Notes: generated by a model not told the origin, from the letters alone. A stretch of DNA of 39,664 bases from a virus (IMGVR_UViG_3300028392_000135:1-39664), one strand, 5' to 3'. Shown: positions 23,220 through 30,065, counted from the first letter of the stretch. A program made the numbers and translations.

Positions 23220-23543
23220 CTACGCGCTGAAGATGCCGACGGCCATTACTTCAGAGCCTGCGCCCGTGGTAATCTTCCACGCGCCGTTCTGAGATATGGC
23301 GTTTAATTCAATGTTGTACACGCCAGTGCCGCCACCGGGCGTATTGTACAAAATGGTATGCGTAAGAATGCTGGCGCCAGACCCATCAACAATCTGCACT
23401 TGTGCAGACGCGGCCGTAAAAACCGTAATGACAATGCGATGCAAATAATCACCAATCGCACCAGTCGTGCCAAGCACTTGTGCCGACTGTGACGCCGCAA
23501 CATGCTCGTACTGGTAACGATATGGATTACTTACACCGCTCAT
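23220..23543 (-). CDS. Beta-rich small virion protein
   Basis: The 107-residue product has strand-like segments (YLHRIVITVFTAASAQVQIV, then YNIELNAISQNGAWKITTG) and an ending EVMAVGIFSA, as seen in small jelly-roll-like phage head or fibre proteins. It is one of three consecutive genes of this style between TerL and portal. Function is inferred only from composition and place. Confidence 0.5.
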   Translation of the reverse strand: MSGVSNPYRYQYEHVAASQSAQVLGTTGAIGDYLHRIVITVFTAASAQVQIVDGSGASILTHTILYNTPGGGTGVYNIELNAISQNGAWKITTGAGSEVMAVGIFSA

Positions 23544-23546
23544 TGT

Positions 23547-24005
23547 TTAACGAACCCGCCGCGCGTTGATGAACCCGCAGACACCAAGCGTGCTAACGGC
23601 AAAGAAAATATCGGCAACAAGGAAATACGTTGTGGTGCTGGCGATAGACACACGAGTTCGCGGGAATGAAATCGAACAATTCGTGCCGGCGTTTATCGCA
23701 GGCTGGGCGTAGGTCCGCAACTCCACTGCCGGAAGCGTCGCGGTAGTCGCGCTAATGCCGCCAATTAAAACTGATTGCGTTGTGCCACCAGCCGGAATAG
23801 TTGTGATCGACGCTTCGATGTCCCAATCACCGGCCGTCAGCGAAATAGACGTTACATTTACCTGTGTTGCGCTTGTGGCCGCAACAGCAGAGCCCGACAC
23901 AACCACGCTTTCGATATATTGCCCGACATTGCCGGCCGCGGCGTTGTCGTTGGTCGTTGTGCCCGGCGTTTGACCCGGAACAAAACTGCTACCGCGAATT
24001 GCCAT
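23547..24005 (-). CDS. Beta-rich virion protein with ISLTAGDWDI motif
   Basis: The 152-residue product contains VNVTSISLTAGDWDIEASIT, a motif common in phage surface proteins with a beta-sandwich fold. A Thr/Ala-rich middle follows, then a beta-rich end (TTYFLVADIFFAVSTLGVCG). Such proteins can decorate capsids or form fibres. It has a single base between its start and the preceding gene's stop. Confidence 0.55.
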   Translation of the reverse strand: MAIRGSSFVPGQTPGTTTNDNAAAGNVGQYIESVVVSGSAVAATSATQVNVTSISLTAGDWDIEASITTIPAGGTTQSVLIGGISATTATLPAVELRTYAQPAINAGTNCSISFPRTRVSIASTTTYFLVADIFFAVSTLGVCGFINARRVR

Positions 24006-24006
24006 G

Positions 24007-24333
24007 TTAAGCCCCTTCGCCGCAAGTCACATAGACCGTCGCGGTCGAAGACGCCGTAATGCCAGCAAACGTGTCGTCGCCGGGCGCCTTGCTAAATGTC
24101 TCGACTACGCCAGGGATAAGCGGCATGTCAGAAGTCGTAGCTGTCTGCGCACCGGCGCCCCAACGGCAGAACACAATCTGCGTACCAGCGTTGTACGCGC
24201 GGATAATCTGATGCCCACCAATGTTGGTGCTGCTCTGTACGTCCTTGGCGTCAAACGTAACGCTGCCAGACGAATTGGTGGCGCTTAGGGTCTTGGTTGT
24301 GCCGGTAGACGGTCTAAATACATTCAAGTTCAT
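24007..24333 (-). CDS. Beta-rich small virion protein after TerL
   Basis: The 108-residue product has alternating hydrophobic and Thr/Ser residues (TKTLSATNSSGSVTFDAK, then GGHQIIRAYNAGTQIVFCRW) and ends with STATVYVTCGEGA. This is a beta-sandwich style shared with its two downstream neighbours. The start overlaps the TerL stop by ATGA, so it is co-translated with the packaging motor although it is probably structural. Confidence 0.5.
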   Translation of the reverse strand: MNLNVFRPSTGTTKTLSATNSSGSVTFDAKDVQSSTNIGGHQIIRAYNAGTQIVFCRWGAGAQTATTSDMPLIPGVVETFSKAPGDDTFAGITASSTATVYVTCGEGA

Positions 24334-25667
24334 ACTCTCATCCTTTTTTGTTGACGCTTTGCACCAGCGTACATGTCTTCCAAACTTGCCATATTACCCG
24401 GCCCCACAATCAATGGACGGTCAGGGAATACTCTACGCGCCGGCTGTTCCTCGCGCTGCGCTATCGCCAGCATCCGAAACGCATCTGCGTAATGGCTCGC
24501 GCCATTGTGCTTCGGCGTTGCGCGAAATACCTTGTTGTCCTCGTCAAATTCGCGTTCGTACTGCTTTAGCGCCTCAACACCCTTGCGGCACCTTGCCTTG
24601 TCAAACCAGCAGTTTGGCAGCATCATACGCGCCGCCTGGATGCCGTCCTGCACACTCAGGTTAGGCACAATGGACATATCGCCAATGCCCAAGAACTTCT
24701 CAAGCTGCTCAATCACAGACTTGCCGTTGCTCGCCAGCGTTTTGGCCCGCGCATCGTGCGGCAAGTAATGCTGCCCGTAGTGGTACGGCTTGGACATCAC
24801 AACCTTGGCAATGTCCTCAATGTCCGCGCCAGAAACTGAATAGGCATCAATGACGTGCACTTCGCCGCGCACCATCTGATACCACCAGATAGCCGTGTCG
24901 TCCTTGCGCCCCAGATCCCACGCCGTATAAGTCCGCAAGCTGGGGTCGTAGTTGACCTCCGTAACCTGCCCCTTTTCCTCCAGCTCACGCATTTCCGTGC
25001 CGTAGTACGCACCCAAAATGGCCGCCTCAAACGAGCATTCATACTCTTGCTCGTACTGGTCCTTCGTAATCTGCCGCTTGACCGCATCAAGCTCTTGCTC
25101 CGGCAAGATGCCTGACTTGCTTGCCGGCAGCTTTAGAGTAAACCATTCGTCGCTGCGGGTACTGTCGTCGTACACGTCCCAGAACTGGTTTTTGCCCTTT
25201 GGCGTACCAATAAAGACCGCCCACCCCTGCTTGTCAGACAGTGCAGGGCGTATAACGTGGCCCCAAACGCTAGGCCGGAAATCCCCATACTCGTCCAGCA
25301 AAACGCCGTCAAAGCCCAATCCGCGCATCGCGTCCGCATTATCCGCACCAAACAGCTTGATCTTCGCACCCGTCGTCAACGTCAGTTCAAGCTCCGCCTC
25401 GTTTACCGCCGCCGTAATCGGCTGCGCGTAATACTTCAAGTATGACCAAGCAACGCTCTTAGCCTGGCTGCGGTACGGCGCCACATACCCAAACAACGGA
25501 AATTCAGACCGGCACATCAAAGCCGCGCGGATCAAATCATTGACGGCCGCCACAGTCTTGCCGCCGCGGCGATGCACCACCAAGCAGGCCCAACGCTGCG
25601 TACGGGCATGAAAGGCCCTGAACGCGTCGCGGGGGGTGTAGTCAATGGTGATGCTCTTAACGGCCAT
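24330..25667 (-). CDS. terL: Terminase large subunit
   Basis: The 445-residue product is a packaging ATPase-nuclease. Walker A is RRGGKT at 33-38, Walker B is VLLDE around 122-126, and a coupling motif IGTPKGKN lies near 153-160. The RNase H-like nuclease starts with WDLGRKDD (first catalytic Asp at 251), continues with an acidic site in YLPHDARA and ends with HYADAFRM. The N-terminus is short before Walker A. It binds the portal, pumps DNA into the head and cuts it. The nearby P22-like portal suggests headful packaging, but pac or cos cannot be told from this gene. Confidence 0.95.
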   Translation of the reverse strand: MAVKSITIDYTPRDAFRAFHARTQRWACLVVHRRGGKTVAAVNDLIRAALMCRSEFPLFGYVAPYRSQAKSVAWSYLKYYAQPITAAVNEAELELTLTTGAKIKLFGADNADAMRGLGFDGVLLDEYGDFRPSVWGHVIRPALSDKQGWAVFIGTPKGKNQFWDVYDDSTRSDEWFTLKLPASKSGILPEQELDAVKRQITKDQYEQEYECSFEAAILGAYYGTEMRELEEKGQVTEVNYDPSLRTYTAWDLGRKDDTAIWWYQMVRGEVHVIDAYSVSGADIEDIAKVVMSKPYHYGQHYLPHDARAKTLASNGKSVIEQLEKFLGIGDMSIVPNLSVQDGIQAARMMLPNCWFDKARCRKGVEALKQYEREFDEDNKVFRATPKHNGASHYADAFRMLAIAQREEQPARRVFPDRPLIVGPGNMASLEDMYAGAKRQQKRMRV

Positions 25668-26135
25668 CTAGTTGCCGCCCGGCATAATCAGCGTTCCAGT
25701 AGGCTCGTTGTTCTTAAAATAGTCCGCAATGGCGCGCGGGTCACTAATCTTAAGCTGGTCTGGCGAAACCGCGAAAGACCATGTTTTGTCCGGGTTTTGG
25801 CTCCATTGGCCGCCCGTGCCAAAGTCTTTGCCGCTATATTTGCTTTCATTGCTAAATGTCGGGTGGTTTGGCTTTTTGAACGTATCTGGCAAATGCCCAT
25901 TGTCAGCCGTAGAAAGCCCAGCCAAGTACGCGCCTTGAAGGTCGTAGTTGCGGCCAGTGCGGTCCATGTCTTCAGGCAACGATTGTAGCCAATTTGGATA
26001 CCCACCAGATTTTTCCGCCGGCAACGGCGTGTTTAGCATAGCCGTAAAGTCGGTAGGATCCGGTCGCGCGGTAGGCGCCGGCGCCTGTACCCGCGCCAAC
26101 ACTGCCGCCAACATCTGGGGATCTACTTCTGCCAC
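25668..26135 (-). CDS. Conserved phage protein beside TerL
   Basis: The 155-residue product has a helical N-terminus (EVDPQMLAAVLARVQ), a Pro-rich linker and a compact C-terminal part. That part contains NYDLQGAYLAGLS, GHLPDTFKKPNHPTFSNES and a Trp-rich end (GGQWSQNPDKTWSF). The HLPDTFKKPNHPTFS block is seen in many podophages just before the terminase, function unknown. The GTG start is chosen because it overlaps the upstream TAG (TAGTG) and matches the shared N-terminus; a longer frame would read into the previous gene. Confidence 0.65.
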   Translation of the reverse strand: MAEVDPQMLAAVLARVQAPAPTARPDPTDFTAMLNTPLPAEKSGGYPNWLQSLPEDMDRTGRNYDLQGAYLAGLSTADNGHLPDTFKKPNHPTFSNESKYSGKDFGTGGQWSQNPDKTWSFAVSPDQLKISDPRAIADYFKNNEPTGTLIMPGGN

Positions 26136-26335
26136 TAATTTACCCTGTACTGCCTGAAACCGTGCGCGCGGTCCATGATACGCTCCCATTCACGGTCAGT
26201 CTGAAACGTGCTTTTGTTCTGTACACGCCGGTACGCGCAATTCAACGCGGCCCGGATAGTCTCAATACGCTGCTCTTCAGGCTCGTCCCTCGTCGCCGCC
26301 AGCATCAAACGCATGACGTCGTCCAGGTAACTCAT
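26135..26335 (-). CDS. Small helical hypothetical protein
   Basis: The 66-residue product is charged and helical (YLDDVMRLMLAATRDEPEEQ) with a basic C-terminal half. It is linked by overlapping start and stop codons to its neighbours in the packaging cluster. No family is recognised; it could assist terminase assembly. Confidence 0.55.
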   Translation of the reverse strand: MSYLDDVMRLMLAATRDEPEEQRIETIRAALNCAYRRVQNKSTFQTDREWERIMDRAHGFRQYRVN

Positions 26336-26763
26336 TACTTTGGCGCCACTTGCTTTATGACGCCGCGGTAGCCCATGCCATGCAAATTCTCAATGTCGTA
26401 CGGGCTGTTCTTGATTTTCTTCCGCAACTTGCACACCCACACGTTCACAATGTCAGATGTCGGCTCGTCACGGTGGTCAAAGTACAGCGCGTCAAAAAGC
26501 GCCGACTTCGACAGCAGCCGGCCAGGATTGCTAAACAACGCCTCCGCAAGCCGCGTTTCGTACTTGGACAGCTTGTACTGCGCCATCGCGTCAAAAATGT
26601 CCGCGTTCATGTACGCCCCGCACAACGTATCAATGCGGTGGCTCGCCCGGCCCATAATCTCCCGGCTGATAGCGTCCGGGCGCGCCGCAGTGTGCATCTG
26701 CTTGATAAGCTGGCGGATCTCGTCCAACGCCGAGCGTTCCGGCATGTGCGGCGCTGGGATCAT
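26335..26763 (-). CDS. OmpR-type winged-helix protein beside the terminase genes
   Basis: The 142-residue product carries a C-terminal winged helix of the OmpR/PhoB effector type: LSKYETRLAEALFSNPGRLL, SKSALFDALYF, SDIVNVWVCKLRKKI and the wing HGMGYRGV. There is no receiver domain; the N-terminal half is a helical region. The start is the ATG that overlaps the upstream stop (ATGA). It could be a regulator of late genes that mimics a host cell-cycle regulator of the CtrA type, or the DNA-recognition part of the packaging machine. The fold is well supported; the role is not. Confidence 0.75.
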   Translation of the reverse strand: MIPAPHMPERSALDEIRQLIKQMHTAARPDAISREIMGRASHRIDTLCGAYMNADIFDAMAQYKLSKYETRLAEALFSNPGRLLSKSALFDALYFDHRDEPTSDIVNVWVCKLRKKIKNSPYDIENLHGMGYRGVIKQVAPK

Positions 26764-27074
26764 TTCGCGGCCTTTGGCTTGATGACCTTGTTTAAGGCGC
26801 CGTCCAGCCACTTCACTTCCAGCGTAATCGGGCCCTCGTCCGCGCCAGTGTGTTCGGATCTAGCGAGCTTAGGTACTGAATATTCGACCATATCGGTAAT
26901 CGCCGCAAAGGCAGCCCGCGGGCCGTCCTGGGCCTCAATCGCGTCCAAAAGCGACTGAAGCCGGTCGCTGTTGTTGTCAACAAACTGCGCAATGGCCTCC
27001 CTGGCGTTCTGTGTCGCCTTCGTACTGCGACGCTTCTTCGCCCCGTGAGGCCGCTTCATGCTGCTTGGCTTCAT
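26760..27074 (-). CDS. Putative terminase small subunit
   Basis: The 104-residue product has a very basic N-terminus (MKRPHGAKKRRSTKATQNAR), then a helical middle (AIAQFVDNNSDRLQSLLDAI) and DGPRAAFAAITDMVEYSVPK before an acidic and then basic tail. Small size, helices, a basic DNA-binding end and the position as first late gene before TerL suggest the small terminase, which would recognise the packaging site. The start is uncertain: ATG at 27074 or 27059, neither with a strong ribosome-binding site. It could instead be an unrelated DNA-binding protein. Confidence 0.5.
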   Translation of the reverse strand: MKPSSMKRPHGAKKRRSTKATQNAREAIAQFVDNNSDRLQSLLDAIEAQDGPRAAFAAITDMVEYSVPKLARSEHTGADEGPITLEVKWLDGALNKVIKPKAAK

Positions 27075-27108
27075 TATTTGACCAGTTGTTGCCGGTTGCT
27101 TGGACAAT

Positions 27109-27135
27109 ACTATACCGCTTTGCCCGTTTGCACAA
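27109..27135 (-). promoter_or_regulatory. Candidate leftward promoter for the late operon
   Basis: On the minus strand TATAGT (27109-27114) is a close match to a -10 hexamer, and TTGTGC (27130-27135) is a weak -35 at a short spacing of 15 bases. Transcription would start about 30 bases upstream of the TerS candidate. The short spacing may mean that an activator, perhaps the OmpR-type protein, is needed. Confidence 0.3.
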
Positions 27136-27620
27136 TGCTGCGGAAATAGCAAGGCTTGGTAGGGTAAAAATATTCGTGCGGCCAGCCGGTAGCCATAGAG
27201 CCAGGGGGCCCACCGGGTTCGAGAGGGGGGCGGGGGGTCATGTTTTCACTGTATGCATACAGGGGATATATCTTTTTGCGTGCGGATGCGGATTGCTCAT
27301 AATATAGAATTATACGCGGATGATGATAATAAGCACGCGTTACCAATAGCATAGCGTTTTAGGTTGTAGCGCGGGATGGCAGTAATGCAATGCCTAGTTG
27401 CAACGGTGCCTGTATGCCACGCCGACTACCCAGCTCATGCCAGCCCGCGCCCCTCAATAGCGCGCACCCGTAGCAGCGCGGCCGGCATGGCGCGTCACCC
27501 ATAGGCCGCCGGCCATAGCGTCCCCAGGCGGCTCCAGGCGTGCCTATCAGGGTGCCTTTGGGTGCCTGCTTTCCTCCCGTTCCCCGCCCTCGCTGGCGCC
27601 CGTGCAAAGCCTGTCCCGGC

Positions 27621-27693
27621 TTGTCCCGTGCGGGTACTACGTACCCCCGCACAATCGGGACAATGTGCCAATTGGCGGAACAATTCGGGACAA
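27621..27693. repeat. Three copies of CGGGACAA
   Basis: The octamer CGGGACAA occurs at 27656-27663 and 27686-27693 as direct repeats 30 bases apart (about three helical turns), and once inverted at 27621-27628. The second and third are both preceded by CAAT or CAATT. Such spacing suits binding of a dimeric regulator to one face of DNA. Confidence 0.5.
27623..27661. other. Bulged hairpin in the control region
   Basis: GTCCCGTGCGGGTAC (27623-27637), a 3-base loop and an arm at 27641-27661 can fold into three stacked stems: GGGTAC/GTACCC, GTGC/GCAC and GTCCC/GGGAC, with small bulges between them. There is no U tract after it. It could be a DNA cruciform, an operator or part of a transcript leader. 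Confidence 0.45.
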
Positions 27694-27746
27694 ATTGCAC
27701 AGATTATTCGAAATAACGTAATGTTTTCATTCCATCTCATGTGAAA

Positions 27747-27794
27747 GTATCCAAAATGGACACGATCTCTCACGAAAGTGCCCGTTTTGGATAC
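27747..27794. promoter_or_regulatory. Large inverted repeat, candidate operator
   Basis: GTATCCAAAATGGACAC (27747-27763) and GTGCCCGTTTTGGATAC (27778-27794) are inverted 17-base arms with two mismatches, separated by 14 bases. The length and near-perfect symmetry suggest an operator for a dimer or tetramer, located between the two divergent operons. It is not followed by a U tract, so it is unlikely to be a terminator. Confidence 0.6.
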
Positions 27795-27855
27795 CTCAAA
27801 ATAGAACAAACAGTGACCCCGGCAGTACACACACTCGCACTAGGGTTATTATTCA

Positions 27856-27939
27856 GCTTGCGTTGTAACATCATGTGAACACCAAGCCATCAACGCAAGC
27901 TTGCAACGCAAGCCAAACGATGCAATAACGCTTGCGTTG
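27856..27939. repeat. Four exact copies of GCTTGCGTTG (iteron-like cluster)
   Basis: The 10-mer GCTTGCGTTG occurs at 27856-27865 and 27930-27939 on the plus strand and at 27891-27900 and 27904-27913 on the minus strand, all exact, within 84 bases. The last copy ends 21 bases before the first early gene. The layout, two inner copies flanked by two outer copies in the other direction, is typical of regulator-binding clusters or replication iterons. A protein that binds here would control the first early gene or start replication. Confidence 0.7.
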
Positions 27940-27960
27940 AACCAAAGGAAAGACCGCCCC

Positions 27961-28140
27961 ATGAAAACTGCCCACCTTACCAAAGCCGGCAAAAAAGACC
28001 GCGACGCTGGCTTGAATTACGTTCTGACCATTTGCAACGGTCCAAGCCTCCGCGACGCTCTTTCCGTCGCATATTGCAGCGATAAAGCGTCGGCGCGTCG
28101 CCTGGCTTTTGCTGAAGCCGCGCAACCTTGGAATTTTTAA
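27961..28140 (+). CDS. First early-operon gene, 59-residue hypothetical protein
   Basis: The product is basic and helical (KTAHLTKAGKKDRDAGLNYV, then a C-terminal helix KASARRLAFAEAAQPW). The ATG is chosen behind AAAGGAAAG; a longer frame would read back through the repeat cluster. As the first gene after the repeats it is likely expressed early. No family is recognised. Confidence 0.5.
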   Translation: MKTAHLTKAGKKDRDAGLNYVLTICNGPSLRDALSVAYCSDKASARRLAFAEAAQPWNF

Positions 28141-28161
28141 CCCGCCAAAAGGATAACCGCC

Positions 28162-28359
28162 ATGACCCACAACACAGCCTACGCCCTAACCGCCATTGGC
28201 CTATTCGCGGCCGCCTTTATCTCGATTGACGCTGTACATGTTCTGGAAAGCCAATTCGGCGCGTTCTGCACCCCCGCCCTCGCAAGCGCAGCATTAGCCG
28301 CAATGTGTATGGGATGGGGCGGCTATTGCCTCATTCAGGTGGGCCGCGCCAAGGCGTAG
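28162..28359 (+). CDS. Small two-helix membrane protein, early operon
   Basis: The 65-residue product has two hydrophobic helices (about residues 5-22 and 36-58) and a short basic tail. The ribosome-binding site AAGGAT lies 7 bases before ATG within a leader (GGATAACCGCC) that recurs before other early genes. Early small membrane proteins can serve superinfection exclusion or block host transport; the sequence does not tell which. Confidence 0.6.
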   Translation: MTHNTAYALTAIGLFAAAFISIDAVHVLESQFGAFCTPALASAALAAMCMGWGGYCLIQVGRAKA

Positions 28360-28371
28360 ACTGCACTGGTC

Positions 28372-28394
28372 ACAAGCGGCCCACCCCCGCTTGT
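28372..28394 (+). terminator. Hairpin before the clamp gene (attenuator candidate)
   Basis: ACAAGCGG (28372-28379) pairs perfectly with CCGCTTGT (28387-28394) around a 7-base loop and is followed by a weak T/C tract. It sits in the 84-base gap between the membrane gene and the clamp gene, so it could reduce read-through and set clamp levels. A second small stem (CGTG...CACG) follows it. Confidence 0.45.
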
Positions 28395-28443
28395 TTCCCG
28401 TGCGGCCTAAAGGCACGATAACCGCCAAACAAGGATTAAACCT

Positions 28444-29070
28444 ATGCAAGCTCAAATTGACATTGCCACACTCAAAGCCGTGAACCTTGCGGCTTCTAAC
28501 GAGGAAACGCGCTATTACCTAAAGGGCGTCTTTGTACAGGTGCGCGCCCATACCGTTACTTATGTCGCAACGGACGGGCACAGGCTCTTGCACGCCAAAC
28601 AGGATAGCAGCGAGGAAAACACCCTTTGCGGCGATTGGATTATCCCGCGCGACTGGATCAAGGCGCAAAAGCCGGGAAAGTATGAGACATGCGCCAGCAT
28701 GACGGTAAACGCCGACAATACGCTTTTACAGTTTACGGGCACTATCACGGGCATGACCGCGCATGTTGACGGGAAGTTCCCAGATTATGCGCGCGTGATC
28801 CCGGTCGAATGCAGCGGCGAATTGGCGCAATATGACGGGATGCAGCTTGGAGTCTTTGAAAAGTTCGCCAAGCTAATGAGTATCAGCGCGCCCACGCTGC
28901 ACCATAACGGCGCCGGCCCAGGCGTTCTGGCTTTTGGCGCGCAAGGTATTGTTGGGGTGGTTATGCCTGTTCGTCACCGTGACGCGCAATATGCCAGCGT
29001 GTTAGAATTGTTAACGCCGGCCGAATTGTCCGAAGTCAATGCTGCTATGAGCCTAGAGAAAGCCGCCTAA
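28444..29070 (+). CDS. Two-domain DNA sliding clamp (DnaN-like)
   Basis: The 208-residue product carries the signature of beta-clamp domains: RYYLKGVFVQV, then the conserved VATDGHRLLHAK, IIPRDWI, and a second domain ending with GVVMPVRHRD, equivalent to the C-terminal clamp domain. Bacterial DnaN has three domains and about 366 residues; this one keeps about two, so a ring would need three copies, as in T4 gp45 or PCNA. It would tether a DNA polymerase, and none is encoded in the window. ACAAGGATT precedes the ATG. Confidence 0.75.
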   Translation: MQAQIDIATLKAVNLAASNEETRYYLKGVFVQVRAHTVTYVATDGHRLLHAKQDSSEENTLCGDWIIPRDWIKAQKPGKYETCASMTVNADNTLLQFTGTITGMTAHVDGKFPDYARVIPVECSGELAQYDGMQLGVFEKFAKLMSISAPTLHHNGAGPGVLAFGAQGIVGVVMPVRHRDAQYASVLELLTPAELSEVNAAMSLEKAA

Positions 29071-29160
29071 CGCCTGCAGCCTAAGCCCCCGTCGCACAAA
29101 ATGGCGGGGGCTTATACGGGAAGCATAAAGAGCCCGAAACCTCCAAAAGGAGCCGCCAGA

Positions 29161-29565
29161 ATGAAACGCCATCCTTATAACTGCATTCAAACCCTTCAAG
29201 GCATAGGCATCGCCTACAGAGACGCATTTGACCTCCGGCGGATTAGCATGACGCTAAGCCGCTGGCATGAGGGAGAGTGTGGCGCGGCCGATGGCACTTG
29301 CATCGAGCGGGACGAAGCCACGGGAAAGCCTTTCCGCACCTATGACAATGGCGGCAAATACGGCCGCACTCGCTATGCTATTCCCGACATGGAAGCCGGC
29401 GCCCTGCGCAGGCTTAAAGCGATAATGGGCCGATACCCTACGCTGACAAGCTATGTCCAAGGCGATCCGCGCGGCGCCGCGTTATACATTCTGCGGCCGG
29501 GCGATGTCCCGGAAGGCGAAGACGCCGGATCCTATTACTCGCGCGGCGTGGTGGTGTGCAAATGA
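29161..29565 (+). CDS. Conserved phage protein with SRWHEGECG motif
   Basis: The 134-residue product begins with a helical region and contains LSRWHEGECGAADGTCIERD, then GKPFRTY, a PDMEAGALRRLKAIM helix and YVQGDPRGAALYILRPGDVP. This set of motifs is widely shared among phage proteins of unknown function in early regions; two Cys and His near the N-terminus could bind a metal. The ATG at 29161 is chosen because AAGGAG lies upstream. The next gene starts at its stop (ATGA). Confidence 0.7.
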   Translation: MKRHPYNCIQTLQGIGIAYRDAFDLRRISMTLSRWHEGECGAADGTCIERDEATGKPFRTYDNGGKYGRTRYAIPDMEAGALRRLKAIMGRYPTLTSYVQGDPRGAALYILRPGDVPEGEDAGSYYSRGVVVCK

Positions 29566-29747
29566 GCCTGGACAGGATTAGCGCGGAAGCGCAGCGCCTG
29601 GCGAACAGGGACGGCAAACCTTTTGCGGTATACAATCTCAACCGCATAGGGGCGCCCATGTATGTTATCCGCAGCGCCCCACCGGCGGAACTACCAAAAA
29701 GCCACATCGCCACATTTTACCCGGCGGAAGGCCATACCAATGGATAA
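29562..29747 (+). CDS. Small hypothetical protein, 61 residues
   Basis: The ATGA overlap with the previous gene sets the start. The product is soluble with a helix (SLDRISAEAQRLANRDG) and a beta hairpin (KPFAVYNLNRIGAPMYVIRS). The hairpin pattern is common in small phage proteins; function unknown. Confidence 0.55.
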   Translation: MSLDRISAEAQRLANRDGKPFAVYNLNRIGAPMYVIRSAPPAELPKSHIATFYPAEGHTNG

Positions 29748-29922
29748 CCCCGCCCCAGCCCCCCGCCAGCCCGGCCGTCGCCGACACAAGGCCGCGCCTG
29801 GCGATTGCGTCTATTGCGATGCGGAAGCCGCGGAAGGCAATAATTTCCACCCGCCGCACGATGCAAGCGACTACTGCAAAAGCGGCGGCAAGGACCATTG
29901 TTCTTGCGGGAGCTGCTTCTAA
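29740..29922 (+). CDS. Small Cys-rich, probably zinc-binding protein
   Basis: The 60-residue product has a Pro/Arg-rich basic start (RQPGRRRHK), a CVYC pair, two His near the middle and a dense C-terminal group DYC and HCSCGSCF. Seven cysteines or histidines in suitable spacing suggest one or two zinc sites. It overlaps the previous gene by 8 bases. It could bind nucleic acid or a host protein. Confidence 0.55.
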   Translation: MDNPAPAPRQPGRRRHKAAPGDCVYCDAEAAEGNNFHPPHDASDYCKSGGKDHCSCGSCF

Positions 29923-29944
29923 CCTAACGGAAGGATAACACGCC

Positions 29945-30043
29945 ATGAACCCACACCATCAATTTCACGGATGCATTCCTGCCCTAGCCGCGCTTGCCTT
30001 GTTCTGGGGAATTGTGCTAGCGTTGCTGCTCACGTTCATTTAA
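29945..30043 (+). CDS. Tiny single-helix membrane protein
   Basis: The 32-residue frame is preceded by GGAAGGATAACACGCC, a leader resembling that of other early genes. After a polar start (MNPHHQFHG) nearly all residues form one hydrophobic helix (ALAALALFWGIVLALLLTF). Peptides of this type can be regulators of host membrane enzymes. Function unknown. Confidence 0.5.
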   Translation: MNPHHQFHGCIPALAALALFWGIVLALLLTFI

Positions 30044-30065
30044 CCGCCAAAGAGGAAAACCGCCA

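Larger units (their letters stand above)
27136..27960. other. Non-coding control region between divergent operons
   Basis: This stretch of about 825 bases lies between the leftward late operon and the rightward early operon. It holds no frame with both a ribosome-binding site and plausible protein composition. It contains a bulged hairpin, copies of CGGGACAA, a perfect palindrome GCCAATTGGC (27667-27676), a dyad TTATTCGAAATAA (27704-27716), a 48-bp inverted repeat and four copies of a 10-mer, each listed separately where strong. The part from about 27370 to 27600 is very GC-rich and shows only a short tandem repeat GGGTGCCT (27550 and 27560). Promoters, operators, an origin or the packaging site could all be here. 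Confidence 0.6.

Noticed and set aside
27195-27245. tRNA-like GGGTTCGAG segment
   Set aside because: The flanking bases cannot form a T stem, and no acceptor or anticodon stem can be drawn; not a tRNA.
27359-27830. Minus-strand frames of 113 and 111 residues and a plus-strand frame of 60 residues in the control region
   Set aside because: They are GC-driven frames with Arg/Gly/Pro-rich or mixed compositions, no ribosome-binding sites, and they overlap repeats.
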